Numbered from the stretch's first letter, positions 45,916 to 58,711 are shown. The stretch: DNA of 64,000 nt from Pseudoduganella armeniaca (GCF_003028855.1 NZ_CP028324.1:3410001-3474000), one strand, 5' to 3'. A program made the numbers and translations. Notes: generated by a model from the sequence alone, not told the origin.

Positions 45916-46362
45916 ATGCTGACCATTACCCGCAAGCTGGAATTCGACGCCGGCCACCGCATTCCCGACCACAAGAGCCAGTGCCGCAACCTGCACGGCC
46001 ACCGCTATACGCTGGAGATCACGCTGACCGGCCAGGTCATCACGGCCGAAGGCAATTCCGACAACGGCATGATCATGGACTTCTCCGACGTCAAGGCGAT
46101 CGCCAAGGCGCACCTGGTCGACGTGTGGGACCATGCCTTCCTGGTCTACGACAAGGACACGGCGGTCAAGGAGTTCCTGGCCTCCCTGCCGAACCATAAG
46201 ACGGTCGTGATCGACCGCATCCCGACGGTGGAGAACCTGGCCGCCGTCGCCTTCGGCATCCTGAAGGCCGCCTTCAAGGACCGCTACGGCACCGGCCTGC
46301 ACCTGCACAAGCTGGTACTGCACGAAACGCCCAACTGCTGGGCCGAGATCGTCGAAGGCTGA
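45916..46362 (+). CDS. queD: 6-carboxytetrahydropterin synthase QueD
   Basis: 148 residues. It makes 6-carboxy-5,6,7,8-tetrahydropterin from dihydroneopterin triphosphate. Zinc ligands appear in FDAGHRIP and NLHGHRY, with the catalytic Cys in KSQCRNLHGH. IPTVENLA and LHETPNCWAEI complete the family pattern. It lies 9 nt after queE and feeds that enzyme. Confidence 0.95.
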   Translation: MLTITRKLEFDAGHRIPDHKSQCRNLHGHRYTLEITLTGQVITAEGNSDNGMIMDFSDVKAIAKAHLVDVWDHAFLVYDKDTAVKEFLASLPNHKTVVIDRIPTVENLAAVAFGILKAAFKDRYGTGLHLHKLVLHETPNCWAEIVEG

Positions 46363-46365
46363 GCC

Positions 46366-46887
46366 TTGCAGACTGACGACTTGATCACCGCGGCCACGCC
46401 CGAGGAAGCGTTCATGCGCGCCGCGCTGGCCGAGGCGCAGAAGGCCTGGGACCTGGGCGAGGTGCCGGTCGGCGCCGTCGTCGTCAAGGACGGCGTCGTC
46501 ATCGCCACCGGCTTCAACCAGCCCATCGCCGGCCACGACCCGACGGCGCATGCGGAAATCGTCGCGCTGCGGGCCGCTGCCAAGGCGCTGGGCAACTACC
46601 GCCTGCCCGGCTGCGAGCTGTACGTGACCTTGGAGCCGTGCGTGATGTGTTCCGGCGCGATGATGCATGCACGCCTGGCGCGCGTCGTGTACGGCGCCGG
46701 CGATCCGAAAACGGGGGCGGCCGGCTCGGTCGTGAACCTGTATGAGTCGGCCCAGCTGAACCACCATACGCAGGCCGTCGGCGGCGTGCTGGCGGCCGAA
46801 TGCGGCGACCTGCTGAAGTCCTTCTTTGCCGCCCGCCGTGCCGCCGCCCGGGCGGCCCGCGGCGGGACGATCGTCGCCCAGCCTTGA
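46366..46887 (+). CDS. tadA: tRNA-specific adenosine deaminase TadA
   Basis: 173 residues. It deaminates A34 to inosine in tRNA-Arg. The zinc site is seen as HAEI (with catalytic Glu) and PCVMCSG. GEVPVGAVVV and LYESAQLNHH match TadA. TTG 46366, 3 nt after the queD stop, is the likely start, with an internal ATG at 46414 as an alternative. Its place behind queE-queD makes a tRNA-modification operon. Confidence 0.92.
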   Translation: MQTDDLITAATPEEAFMRAALAEAQKAWDLGEVPVGAVVVKDGVVIATGFNQPIAGHDPTAHAEIVALRAAAKALGNYRLPGCELYVTLEPCVMCSGAMMHARLARVVYGAGDPKTGAAGSVVNLYESAQLNHHTQAVGGVLAAECGDLLKSFFAARRAAARAARGGTIVAQP

Positions 46888-46942
46888 TGGCCGCCGCCAC
46901 GGCGGTTAAGATGCCCCGTCACCATTCATTCGCGGGGCAAGG

Positions 46943-47859
46943 TTGAGCAAACAGAACATCGGCATCGCCATTGCCGCACCGGGCGGCTACGCCCTCGACG
47001 ACGCGCTGCTGGCGCGCGGCATCGCCCGCCTGGAGCAGCAGGGCTGCGTCGTCCACAATTACTATGACGGTGCGCGCAAGCACCAGCGTTTCGCCGGCAG
47101 CGACGACGACCGCCTGGCGCAGCTGCACGCGGCCGCGCGCGATCCGGACATACAGGTGGTGGTGGCACTGCGCGGCCAGTACGGCATCTCGCGCATCCTG
47201 CCGCGCATCGATTTTCCCTTGATGGCGGACAGCGGCAAGCTGTTCGTCGGCTACAGCGACTTCACTGCCTTCCACTGCGGCCTGCTGGCGGCGACCGGCG
47301 CCAAGAGCTTCGCCGGGCCGATGATCTGCGACGATTTCATCCGCGACGAACCGGTCGAGTACACCTTGCGCCAGTTCTGGGACTGCCTGCGCGGCCCGAC
47401 GCACCACGTGCGCGGCGAGGCGCCCGGCAATCCGCCGGTGGACGTCGCCGGCACCCTGTGGGCGGCAACCTGGCCATGCTGGCGCACCTGGCCGGCACGC
47501 GCTACCTGCCGCGCATCGACGGCGGCATCGTCTTCCTGGAAGACATCAACGAGCACCCCTACCGCGTCGAGCGCATGATCCTGCAGCTGCTGTACGCGGG
47601 CGCCCTGGACGGCCAGCGCGCGCTGGTGCTGGGCGACTTCTCCGGCTACCGGCTGGCGCCGACCGACAACGGCTACGACTTCGACACGATGCTGGCCTAC
47701 CTGCGCGCCACCTTGCCGATGCCGGTGCTGACCGGGCTGCCGTTCGGGCACGTGCGGCACCGCTGCACCTTGCCGTTCGGCGGCATGGCGCGGCTGGTGT
47801 CCGATGAGGGCGGGTTCGACCTGACGATCACCGGTTACCCCACGCTGCCGCGCCCATAA
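46943..47859 (+). pseudogene. ldcA: LD-carboxypeptidase LdcA (S66), frameshifted
   Basis: Cytoplasmic murein tetrapeptide carboxypeptidase used in wall recycling. The N-terminal part has the nucleophile block GYSDFTAF. The reading frame breaks at the GGG run 47460-47462, where adding one G restores LWGGNLAMLAHLAGTRYLP. The C-terminal part carries the Glu (FLEDINEHPYRVERM) and His (PFGHVRH) of the triad. The joined product is 305 residues, normal for S66. The loss of one base is probably a sequencing error. The start is TTG 46943. Confidence 0.85.
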
Positions 47860-47892
47860 AAAAGCGCCAGCCCGGATGGGCTGGCGCTTTTT
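47858..47892. terminator. bidirectional rho-independent terminator
   Basis: GCGCCAGCCC (47864-47873), loop GGAT, GGGCTGGCGC, then TTTTT to 47892, with a matching A-run on the left. It serves the convergent ldcA and PEP-CTERM genes. Confidence 0.9.
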
Positions 47893-47919
47893 CCACTTCC
47901 GGTTGGCTGCCGCGGCCGA

Positions 47920-48606
47920 TCAGGCGGCGCGGGCGGTGCGCCGGCGCGCCACGGCGCCGATCAGGCCCAGGCCCAGCAGCATCATGCCATAGGTTTCCGG
48001 TTCCGGAACCGGCAGCGCGGTGTAGTCATACACGACCTTGACATTGGCGCCGGCCGACGTGGTGAACTGGGTGATCAGGTTGCCGGCACCGGTGCCGGTC
48101 GAATTGCCCGCGGCCTGCAGGTCCAGGTCGATCATGCCGCCGCCCGCGGTCGAGAACAGCGAGAAATCGGCGGCGTTGGCCGTCATGAAGCTGTTCGATG
48201 CGCTGCTGGCCACGACACCCGTACTCCAGCCGGAAGCGCCGCCGAAGTCGATCGTGCCATCGAAACTGGATACGTCGTGCCCTGCGGCGAAGACCGGGTT
48301 GGTCACCACCAGCGTGCTGCCGTCGGGGCGCTTCAACGTCAGCATCGAGGCAAGGCTCAGTGTCACGTTGGTAGCGCTGCCGTCCAGGCTCTCGGCGCGG
48401 CCGCTGCCCGAGACGCTGCCGTCCAGCACGAATTTGATCGAGTTCAGCGTTCCGAGGCGCGAATCGAATTTGCCGAACGAGAGGGTATCGGTCCAGTTGG
48501 TCGTTGCAAGTGCCTTGCTGGCGTCGAACTCGATCGTTGCCGCCTGGGCCGATGCGGCGCCAACTAAGGTGACCAGGGCAAGTGCCGCGCTAATTTTCTT
48601 CATCAT
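47920..48606 (-). CDS. PEP-CTERM sorting domain protein
   Basis: 228 residues. A signal peptide (ISAALALVTLVGAASAQA) is followed by a beta-rich extracellular domain. The C-terminal sorting tail is VPEPETYGMMLLGLGLIG plus a terminal Arg cluster, recognised by exosortase/archaeosortase in exopolysaccharide-making bacteria. No exosortase is in the window. The domain resembles those of other choice-of-anchor PEP-CTERM proteins, with no enzymatic motif. Two ATGs (48606, 48603) are adjacent. Confidence 0.9.
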   Translation of the reverse strand: MMKKISAALALVTLVGAASAQAATIEFDASKALATTNWTDTLSFGKFDSRLGTLNSIKFVLDGSVSGSGRAESLDGSATNVTLSLASMLTLKRPDGSTLVVTNPVFAAGHDVSSFDGTIDFGGASGWSTGVVASSASNSFMTANAADFSLFSTAGGGMIDLDLQAAGNSTGTGAGNLITQFTTSAGANVKVVYDYTALPVPEPETYGMMLLGLGLIGAVARRRTARAA

Positions 48607-48801
48607 GTTGTAAATAGAAAGTAGGTTGCGCTCATTGAGCGATACTTGGTGTGTTGCCAGAAGGACATGATACGCTGATGATTTATTTTTGGCAACTGAG
48701 GATTTTTCATGGAGCCCCGTTTCGGTCGCCGGCGTTCGTCGCACGGGGAGAAGAATGGTAAAATGCCCGGTTAATTGAATCTACCGCATAAGGGCTCATC
48801 A

Positions 48802-50399
48802 GTGCTATCCACCGCAAACATCACCATGCAATTCGGCGCCAAGCCGCTGTTCGAGAACATCTCCGTCAAGTTCGGCGACGGCAACCGTTACGGCCTGATC
48901 GGCGCCAACGGCTGCGGCAAGTCGACGTTCATGAAAATCCTCGGCGGCGACCTGGAACCTTCGGCCGGCAACGTCATGCTGGACGTGAACGAACGCCTGG
49001 GCAAGCTGCGCCAGGACCAGTTCGCGTACGAAGAGATGCGCGTGCTGGACGTGGTCATGATGGGCCACACCGAGATGTGGGCCGCGATGCAGGAACGCGA
49101 TGCGATCTACGCCAACCCGGAAGCGACCGACGACGACTACATGAAGGCCGCCGAGCTGGAAGGCAAGGTCGCCGAGTACGACGGCTACACGGCCGAGGCG
49201 CGCGCCGGCGAACTGCTGCTGGGCGCGGGCGTGGCGATCGACCTGCACCAGGGCCCGATGAGCGCCGTGGCGCCGGGCTGGAAGCTGCGCGTGCTGCTGG
49301 CGCAGGCGCTGTTCTCGAACCCGGACATCCTGCTGCTGGACGAGCCGACCAACAACCTGGACATCCACACCATCCGCTGGCTGGAAGACGTGCTCAATCA
49401 GCGCAATTCCACCATGATCATCATCTCGCACGATCGCCACTTCCTGAACCAGGTCTGCACCCACGTGGCCGACATGGACTACGGCACGCTGAAGATCTAC
49501 CCGGGCAACTACGACGACTACATGCTGGCCTCGACGCAGGCCGCAACCAGCAGCTGGCCAACAACGCCAAGGCCAAGGAAAAGGTCGCCGAGCTGCAGGA
49601 CTTCGTGCGCCGCTTCTCGGCCAACAAGTCGAAGGCACGCCAGGCCACGTCGCGCGCCAAGATGATCGACAAGATCAAGGTGGAAGACATCAAGCCGTCC
49701 TCGCGCGCCTACCCGTTCGTGCGCTTCGAAGGCGAGAAGAAGCTGCACCGCCTGGCCGTCGAGGTGGATTCGATCTCGAAGACCTACGACAAGACGCTGT
49801 TCAAGAACTTCTCGATCCTGGTCGAGGCGGGCGAGCGCATCGCCATCATCGGTGCCAACGGTGCCGGTAAAACCACCATGCTGCGCTGCATCGCTGGCGA
49901 GATCGCCAAGCTGCAGCCGGACACCGGTTTTGTGAAGTGGGCGGAAAACGCCAACGTCGGCTACATGCCGCAGGACCCGACCGAGGAATTCGCCACCGAC
50001 GCCACCCTGACCGACTGGATGGGCATGTGGACCAAGGAAGGCGACGACGACCAGGCCGTGCGCTCGATCCTGGGCCGCCTGCTGTTCGGCGGCGACGAGG
50101 TGAAGAAGTCGGTGCGCGTGCTGTCGGGCGGCGAGAAGGGCAGGATGATGTATGGCAAGCTGATGCTGGGCCGTCACAACGTGCTGCTGCTGGACGAGCC
50201 GACCAACCATATGGACATGGAGTCGATCGAATCCCTCAACGTCGCGCTGGACAAGTATGCCGGCACCCTGATCTTCGTTTCGCACGACCGTGAATTCGTG
50301 TCGTCGCTGGCGAACCGCATCATCGAGATCAAGGAAAACGAGGTTGTCGACTTCCGCGGCAACTACGAAGAGTATCTGACCAGCCAGGGCATCGATTAA
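48802..50399 (+). pseudogene. ybiT: ABC-F ATPase YbiT, frameshifted
   Basis: ABC-F family translation factor that acts on the ribosome. The first ATPase domain has Walker A GANGCGKST and LLLDEPTNNLDIHTIRW; the second has GANGAGKTT, LSGGEKGRM and LLLDEPTNHMDMESIESLN. The frame breaks at 49541-49542 in the linker: adding one C gives STQARNQQLANNAKAKEKVAEL and a 532-residue product colinear with YbiT. A housekeeping-type gene broken by one base in an otherwise perfect frame suggests sequence error. GTG 48802 is the family start, preceded by AAGGG. Confidence 0.88.
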
Positions 50400-50410
50400 G
50401 GAGCAGCTTA

Positions 50411-51565
50411 GTGAGCGCCACCGCCATTCCCATCAAGACCGTCGAATACGAGATGCCCGTGCTGGAGGATAACCAGCAGGGCGGCAGCTGCGTCGCCCAC
50501 GCCTGGGCGCGCACGCCGGCACCGGTGCCGGCCAGCGAGAAGATCGCGCTGAAGGAGCGCATCCGCACCTTGCTGCGCGAGCGCGAAGCGGTCTTGGTGG
50601 CGCATTATTACGTCGATGCCGACCTGCAGGACCTGGCCGAGGAAACCGGTGGCTGCGTGTCCGACTCGCTGGAGATGGCGCGCTTCGGCCGCGACCACCC
50701 GGCCAAGACGCTGGTCGTTGCCGGCGTCAAGTTCATGGGCGAGACCTCGAAGATCCTGAGCCCGGAAAAGACGGTGCTGATGCCGGACCTGGACGCCACC
50801 TGCTCGCTCGACCTGGGCTGCCCGCCGGAAGAATTCGCGGCGTTCTGTGACCAGCACCCGGACCGCACCGTCGTCGTCTATGCCAACACCAGTGCCGCCG
50901 TGAAGGCGCGCGCCGACTGGATGGTGACGTCGTCGATCGGCCTGGACATCGTGCAGCACCTGCACGAGCAGGGCAAGAAGATCCTGTGGGCGCCGGACAA
51001 GCACCTGGGCTCCTACATCCAGAAGCAGACCGGCGCGGACATGCTGCTGTGGCAGGGCTCCTGCCTGGTGCACGACGAGTTCAAGGGCGTCGAGCTGGAC
51101 CTGCTGAAGGCCGAGTACCCGCAGGCGAAGGTGCTGGTGCACCCGGAGTCGCCCGCCAACGTGGTGGCGCAGGCCGATGTCGTCGGCTCGACGTCGCAGC
51201 TGATCGCGGCGGCCGTGTCGATGGACGCGGACACCTTCATCGTCGCCACCGACAACGGCATCCTGCACAAGATGCGCAACGCGGCGCCGACCAAGACGTT
51301 CATCGAAGCCCCCACGGCCGGCAACAGCGCCACGTGCAAGAGCTGCGCGCACTGCCCGTGGATGGCCATGAACGGCCTGCGCAACCTGGCCGACGTGCTG
51401 GAAAACATGAGCAACGAGATCCACGTGGACCCGGAAGTGGGCCGCCTGGCGCAACGCTCGATCAACCGCATGCTCGATTTCGCGGCCGCGAAAAAGGCGC
51501 GCGTGGCGCCGGGCGCGGACCTCGCCAAGGAAGCCAAACTGTTCTCGGGCATCGGCCCGGCGTGA
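50411..51565 (+). CDS. nadA: quinolinate synthase NadA
   Basis: 384 residues. It condenses iminoaspartate with dihydroxyacetone phosphate to quinolinate in NAD synthesis. Its 4Fe-4S ligands are Cys in GGCVSDSLEMARFG or DLGCPPEEF, plus the C-terminal CKSCAHCPWM. The HYYVDADLQDLA and VVAGVKFMGETSKIL blocks are diagnostic. GTG 50411 is preceded by AAGGAG. It is followed by nadC after 13 nt. Confidence 0.95.
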   Translation: MSATAIPIKTVEYEMPVLEDNQQGGSCVAHAWARTPAPVPASEKIALKERIRTLLREREAVLVAHYYVDADLQDLAEETGGCVSDSLEMARFGRDHPAKTLVVAGVKFMGETSKILSPEKTVLMPDLDATCSLDLGCPPEEFAAFCDQHPDRTVVVYANTSAAVKARADWMVTSSIGLDIVQHLHEQGKKILWAPDKHLGSYIQKQTGADMLLWQGSCLVHDEFKGVELDLLKAEYPQAKVLVHPESPANVVAQADVVGSTSQLIAAAVSMDADTFIVATDNGILHKMRNAAPTKTFIEAPTAGNSATCKSCAHCPWMAMNGLRNLADVLENMSNEIHVDPEVGRLAQRSINRMLDFAAAKKARVAPGADLAKEAKLFSGIGPA

Positions 51566-51578
51566 AAGAAAAACAAGA

Positions 51579-52469
51579 ATGAGTACGTTGTTGAACCCCT
51601 TTGCGCCGTTTGACGCGGCGCTCAAGCAAGCCTACGAATCGAACCTGCTGGCCGCGTTGCTGGAAGACGTGGGCACCGGCGACCTGACCGGCCAGCTGGT
51701 GCCGGAAGGCGCCCGCTCGACGGCGCGCGTGATCGTGCGCGAGGAAGCGGTGCTGTGCGGCGCGCCGTGGTTCGAGGGCATCATGCATGCGCTCGACCCG
51801 GCCATCGGCATCGAGTGGCATTACGCCGAAGGCGACGTGATGACGGCCGATTCGCCCGTCTGCACGATCGTCGGCCCGGCCCGCGCGATCCTGACGGCCG
51901 AGCGCTCGGCGCTGAACTTCATGCAGCTGCTGTCGGGCGTGGCGACCGCCACGCGCCGCTACGTCGATGCCATCGCCGGCACCACGGCCGCGATCCTGGA
52001 CACGAGGAAGACCCTGCCCGGCCTGCGCCTGGCGCAGAAGTACGCCGTGCGCGTCGGCGGTGGCCAGAACCAGCGCCTGGCGCTGTACGACGGCATCCTG
52101 ATCAAGGAAAACCACATCGCGGCGGCCGGCGGCATCACGGCCGCGCTGGCAGCAGCGAAGCGGGTCGGCGCGGCATCGGGCACGGCGGTGTCGATCCAGG
52201 TGGAGGTGGAAACGCTGGCGCAGCTGGACGAGGCGCTGGCGGTGGGCGCCACCTCCATCCTGTTGGACAATTTTACGCTGGAGAACATGCGCGCCGCCGT
52301 CCAGGTCAACCGCGGCCGCGCGCTGCTGGAAGCCTCCGGCGGCGTCAATTTCGACACGGTGCGGGCCATCGCCGAAACGGGCGTGCACCGCATCTCGATC
52401 GGCGCGCTGACCAAGGACGTGCGGGCGACCGATTACTCGCTGCGCATTATCGGCTCTGCCCTGGGCTGA
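51579..52469 (+). CDS. nadC: nicotinate-nucleotide pyrophosphorylase NadC
   Basis: 296 residues. It converts quinolinate and PRPP to nicotinate mononucleotide, the step after NadA. The family blocks LEDVGTGDLTG, ERSALNFMQLLSGVAT, DTRKTLPGLR and GGGQNQRLALYDGILIKENH are complete. nadB is not in the window. Confidence 0.96.
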   Translation: MSTLLNPFAPFDAALKQAYESNLLAALLEDVGTGDLTGQLVPEGARSTARVIVREEAVLCGAPWFEGIMHALDPAIGIEWHYAEGDVMTADSPVCTIVGPARAILTAERSALNFMQLLSGVATATRRYVDAIAGTTAAILDTRKTLPGLRLAQKYAVRVGGGQNQRLALYDGILIKENHIAAAGGITAALAAAKRVGAASGTAVSIQVEVETLAQLDEALAVGATSILLDNFTLENMRAAVQVNRGRALLEASGGVNFDTVRAIAETGVHRISIGALTKDVRATDYSLRIIGSALG

Positions 52470-52485
52470 TAGCGCGTGATCCCCA

Positions 52486-52846
52486 GGGGTCTGTCCCCGG
52501 TAAGTGTGAACGGCTGATGCAGTCGTTGGCGTAGTCAGGGGACTGACCCCGGTTTTTATCGCACCATTCGATCCGCTGGCGAAACCCAAGGGGACAAGCT
52601 CCGATCCTGTCGATCGGAGCCTGTCCCCGGTGTCATTTCGGCAGCGGTTGAAAACCGGGGTCATGGTAGCCGCCTGCAGGCGGCTACCGCTACGCAGGCG
52701 AGGAGCTGCGCTCCTCGAAACCCCTGCTGCGCTCCCCTCGATACGCCGCGATCCGCCTCGCGCGCCATCACTTACCGGGGACAGACCCCAACCCTCACGC
52801 CATCACTTACCGGGGACAGACCCCAACCCCAACCCCAACCCCAACC
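52486..52846. repeat. dense cluster of intergenic palindromes and CCCCAA tandem repeats
   Basis: No gene is present between the convergent nadC and MFS genes. Contents: several GGGGTCTGTCCC-family copies; a 17-bp-arm hairpin at 52590-52628; a perfect 24-bp palindrome at 52665-52688 (GGTAGCCGCCTG core half); a hairpin CGAGGAGC-TGC-GCTCCTCG at 52699-52717; a direct repeat of CCATCACTTACCGGGGACAG near 52768 and 52800; and four CCCCAA units at 52821-52844. It reads as successive insertions of short mobile repeats. Confidence 0.7.
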
Positions 52847-54553
<1,707 letters not shown>

Positions 54554-54785
54554 TGTCTTGTCTCCTGATAGTCGTCGCGTTGTGCGAGGGTGCCGTCCGG
54601 GTCATGCGCCCGGTTGGGGATTGGCACGACCCAGTGTGGTCCGCGAAACTTACGGCTTGCTTGCTCGAGCCTTACGCGAAACTTACGGCGACGACCGCAT
54701 CCCGCGAATATTTCGCACGACCGTGCTAAATCCTGCCGGCTTGTGCTATGCTCGATTGGTACACCAACAACAAAGGAGACAAACC
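54554..54785. promoter_or_regulatory. divergent promoter region of MFS and thiolase genes
   Basis: 232 bp with no gene. A direct repeat of CGAAACTTACGGC occurs around 54645-54690, possibly a regulator site. No clear promoter hexamers were picked out. Confidence 0.3.
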
Positions 54786-55964
<1,179 letters not shown>

Positions 55965-55983
55965 TGGCGACAGGAGGAACAGC

Positions 55984-56286
55984 TTGATCAAGCATATCGT
56001 GATGTGGAAACTGAAGGACGTGGCGGAGGGCGCGGACCGCGCCACCAACGCGCGCAAGATGAAGCAGCTGCTGGAGGCCTGCGCGGACATCGTGCCGGGC
56101 ATCCTGAAGCTGGAAGTCGGCCTGGCAACGCCGGGCCTGGAAGCCACCTACGACGTGGTGCTGTATTCCGAATTCGCCGACCGGGCGGCGCTCGACGCCT
56201 ACCAGGACCACCCCCAACATGTAGCGCTGAAAGCGTTCTTCGTCGCCGTGCGCGAAGGCCGCCAGTGCATGGACTACGAGGTATGA
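55984..56286 (+). CDS. Dabb (stress-response A/B barrel) protein
   Basis: 100 residues with the Dabb pattern: IKHIVMWKLKD at the start, a central GILKLEVG and a terminal YQDHPQHVALKAF. Dimeric ferredoxin-like barrels of this kind include small-molecule isomerases and cyclases, but no specific role is evident. TTG 55984 follows a strong GGAGGAAC. The stop overlaps the ATG region of the SDR gene. Confidence 0.88.
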   Translation: MIKHIVMWKLKDVAEGADRATNARKMKQLLEACADIVPGILKLEVGLATPGLEATYDVVLYSEFADRAALDAYQDHPQHVALKAFFVAVREGRQCMDYEV

Positions 56287-56288
56287 CG

Positions 56289-57077
56289 ATGGCAACCGTA
56301 AGAACGACGCAAGAACTTTTCAGCCTGCAGGGCAAGACGGCCCTGGTGACGGGCGGCTCGCGCGGCCTGGGCCTGCAGATGGCGCTGGCCCTGGGCGAAC
56401 AGGGCGCCACCGTGGTGGTCAGCGCGCGCAAGCAGAACGAGCTCGATGACGCCGTGGCCACGCTGGCCGCCAACGGCATCACGGCCTACGCGATTGCCGC
56501 CGACCTGGGCCAGGATGGTGCCGCCGACGCGCTGGCGCAGGCCGCCATCGACAAGCTGGGTCACATCGACATCCTCGTCAACAACGCCGGCGCCAGCTGG
56601 GGCGCCCCGGCCGAAGACATGCCGGCGGAAGCCTGGGACAAGGTGATGAACCTGAACGTGCGCAGCGTCTTCCTGCTGTCGCAGGCGGTGGCGAAGCGCT
56701 CCATGATCCCGCGCGGCCAGGGCCGCATCATCAATATCGCCTCGATCGCCGGCCTGGCCGGCAACCCGCCGGGCACGATGAAGACGATCGCCTACAACAC
56801 CTCCAAGGGCGCCGTAATCAACTTCACGCGCGCGCTGGCGGGCGAGTGGGGCGCGCACGGCATCAACGTCAACGCCATCGCGCCGGGTTTCTTCCCGTCC
56901 AAGATGAGCGCCGGCGTGCTGTCGACCATGGGCGACCGGCTGACGGCCGAAGCGCCGCTGGGCCGCCTGGGCAGCGACGAAGACCTGAAGGGCGCGGTCG
57001 TGCTGTTCGCCTCCGACGCCGGCCGCCACATCACGGGCCAGATCCTCGCCGTCGACGGCGGCGTCTCGGCCGTCTGA
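56289..57077 (+). CDS. short-chain dehydrogenase/reductase
   Basis: 262 residues, classical SDR: cofactor motif TGGSRGLG, NNAG, catalytic Ser in IASIAG and the YNTSKG Tyr-x3-Lys. A hydrophobic NPPGTMKT insert lies before the catalytic Tyr. Arg in the cofactor loop (SARKQNE) suits NADP(H). ATG 56289 fits the GAGG spacing better than the overlapping ATG 56283. With the adjacent thiolase it may act on 3-hydroxyacyl-CoA. Confidence 0.92.
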   Translation: MATVRTTQELFSLQGKTALVTGGSRGLGLQMALALGEQGATVVVSARKQNELDDAVATLAANGITAYAIAADLGQDGAADALAQAAIDKLGHIDILVNNAGASWGAPAEDMPAEAWDKVMNLNVRSVFLLSQAVAKRSMIPRGQGRIINIASIAGLAGNPPGTMKTIAYNTSKGAVINFTRALAGEWGAHGINVNAIAPGFFPSKMSAGVLSTMGDRLTAEAPLGRLGSDEDLKGAVVLFASDAGRHITGQILAVDGGVSAV

Positions 57078-57082
57078 ACCTT

Positions 57083-57110
57083 GGGGTCTGTCCCTGCAAG
57101 GGACCGACCC
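57083..57110. repeat. single GGGGTCTGTCCC-type hairpin
   Basis: GGGGTCTGTCCC and GGGACCGACCC pair around a short loop between the SDR and the MDR reductase, which share a strand. It is the smallest copy of this repeat family. Confidence 0.6.
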
Positions 57111-57183
57111 TGGCATCTCGCTTAGTTGCGGCAGGCTTGACCGAGCGGCCTGCCGCCCGAACCCACTGACAAGGAAAAACAAG

Positions 57184-58179
57184 ATGACGACATTCCAACG
57201 CATGGTCCTGGCCTCCCGTCCACCGGCCGAGGTCACTCCCGACAACTTCCGCCTCGAGACCGTGGACGTGCCGGCGCTGGCCGACGGCCAGGTCCTGGTG
57301 CGCAACCACTTCCTCTCGCTCGACCCATACATGCGCGGGCGCATGAGCGACGCCAAGAGCTACGCCGCGCCGCAGCCGCTGAACGAGACGATGATCGGCG
57401 GTACCGTCGGCCAGGTGCTCGAGTCGAAGCACCCGAAATACCAGAAGGGCGACTTCGTGGTCGGCATGGGCGGCTGGACCGAGATGACGGTCTCGGACGG
57501 CAGCGACATGCGCAAGGTCGACACCACGCACATCCCGCTGTCGGCCTACCTCGGCCCGGTCGGCATGCCCGGCATGACGGCGTGGTACGGCTTCACGCAG
57601 ATCATGCAGGCCAAGGAAGGCGAGACGATCTGCGTCTCGGCCGCCAGCGGCGCCGTGGGCAGCGTGGTGGGCCAGCTAGCCAAACTGAAAGGCTGCCGCG
57701 CCATCGGCATCGCCGGCGGCAAGGAGAAATGCGATTACGTGGTCGAGGAGCTGGGCTTCGACGCCTGCATCGACTACAAGGCCGGCAACCTGCGCGCCGA
57801 CCTGAAGGCGGCGGCGCCGAACGGCATCGACGCGATCTTCGAGAACGTCGGTGGCGAGGTATTCGACGCGGCGCTGGCGCGCACCAATGCGTTTGCCCGC
57901 GTCGCGCTGTGCGGCATGATCGCCGGCTACAACGGCGAGGACATCCCGCTGCGCAACGTGCGCCAGCTGCTGACCAACCGCATCACCTTGCGCGGCTTCA
58001 TCGTCAGCGAGCACATGGAATTGTGGCCGCAGGGCCTGCAGGAGCTGGGCACCCTGGTGGCACAAGGCAAGCTGAAGTACCGCGAGTCGGTCGCCGACGG
58101 CCTGGCCGCGGCGCCGGAAGCGTTCATCGGCCTGCTCAAGGGCCGCAACTTCGGCAAGCAGCTGGTCAAGCTGGCCTGA
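57184..58179 (+). CDS. NADP-dependent MDR reductase (CurA/YncB-like)
   Basis: 331 residues of the leukotriene-B4-dehydrogenase-like MDR branch that reduces alkenal/one double bonds. The blocks LSLDPYMRGRMSD, GMTAWYGFTQI, SAASGAVGSVVGQLAKLKGC and FENVGGEVFDA are typical. No zinc ligands are present. It follows the SDR after a 106-bp gap carrying a repeat, so co-transcription is uncertain. Confidence 0.92.
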   Translation: MTTFQRMVLASRPPAEVTPDNFRLETVDVPALADGQVLVRNHFLSLDPYMRGRMSDAKSYAAPQPLNETMIGGTVGQVLESKHPKYQKGDFVVGMGGWTEMTVSDGSDMRKVDTTHIPLSAYLGPVGMPGMTAWYGFTQIMQAKEGETICVSAASGAVGSVVGQLAKLKGCRAIGIAGGKEKCDYVVEELGFDACIDYKAGNLRADLKAAAPNGIDAIFENVGGEVFDAALARTNAFARVALCGMIAGYNGEDIPLRNVRQLLTNRITLRGFIVSEHMELWPQGLQELGTLVAQGKLKYRESVADGLAAAPEAFIGLLKGRNFGKQLVKLA

Positions 58180-58261
58180 GACCAGCTCGGCGGCAGGGGT
58201 GATGGCGCTGGCGGGCAAGGTATGCCAAAATCGTTTCTTTAGCCTGAAGGTTTTGCATACG

Positions 58262-58690
58262 ATGCTCTCTACACATGAAATCCGTTACGGCGACTGGGCG
58301 ACCCTGGGCCGCGATGCCGCCGCGATCCGCACGGAAGTATTCGTGCGCGAGCAGAACGTACCGGCCGAGCTGGAAATGGACGACAAGGATGCCGTCTGCC
58401 TGCATGCGGTCGCGTACGATGCCGCCGGGCTGCCGGTGGGCACCGGCCGGCTGCTGCCGGACGGGCATATCGGCCGCATGGCCGTGCTGCCCGCCGCGCG
58501 CGGCACCGGTGTCGGCGGCGCGCTGCTGCAAGGCCTGATGGCCCAGGCCCGTACGCGCGGCCACCGCGGCGTGGCGCTGTCCGCGCAGACGCATGCGGCA
58601 CCGTTCTACAGTGCCCATGGCTTCCAGCAGGCCGGCGAAGAGTTCTTCGAGGCCGGCATCGCCCACGTCGAGATGCGGCACGGGTTCTGA
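58262..58690 (+). CDS. GNAT family N-acetyltransferase
   Basis: 142 residues. The acetyl-CoA loop is seen as IGRMAVLPAARGTGVGGALL (motif R/Q-x2-G-x-G/A), with FVREQNVPAELEMDDKDA at the N-terminus, typical of ElaA-like acetyltransferases. ATG 58262 is favoured over an upstream in-frame start at 58199. The substrate is unknown. Confidence 0.88.
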   Translation: MLSTHEIRYGDWATLGRDAAAIRTEVFVREQNVPAELEMDDKDAVCLHAVAYDAAGLPVGTGRLLPDGHIGRMAVLPAARGTGVGGALLQGLMAQARTRGHRGVALSAQTHAAPFYSAHGFQQAGEEFFEAGIAHVEMRHGF

Positions 58691-58711
58691 GTAGGCTCAA
58701 TGTAGACCCAT

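Noticed and set aside
46366..46413. Starting tadA at the internal ATG 46414
   Set aside because: The TTG start keeps the N-terminal helix typical of TadA and abuts the queD stop.
47958..48567. Plus-strand frames opposite the PEP-CTERM gene
   Set aside because: The minus-strand product has a signal peptide and a clear sorting tail; the opposite frames have neither.
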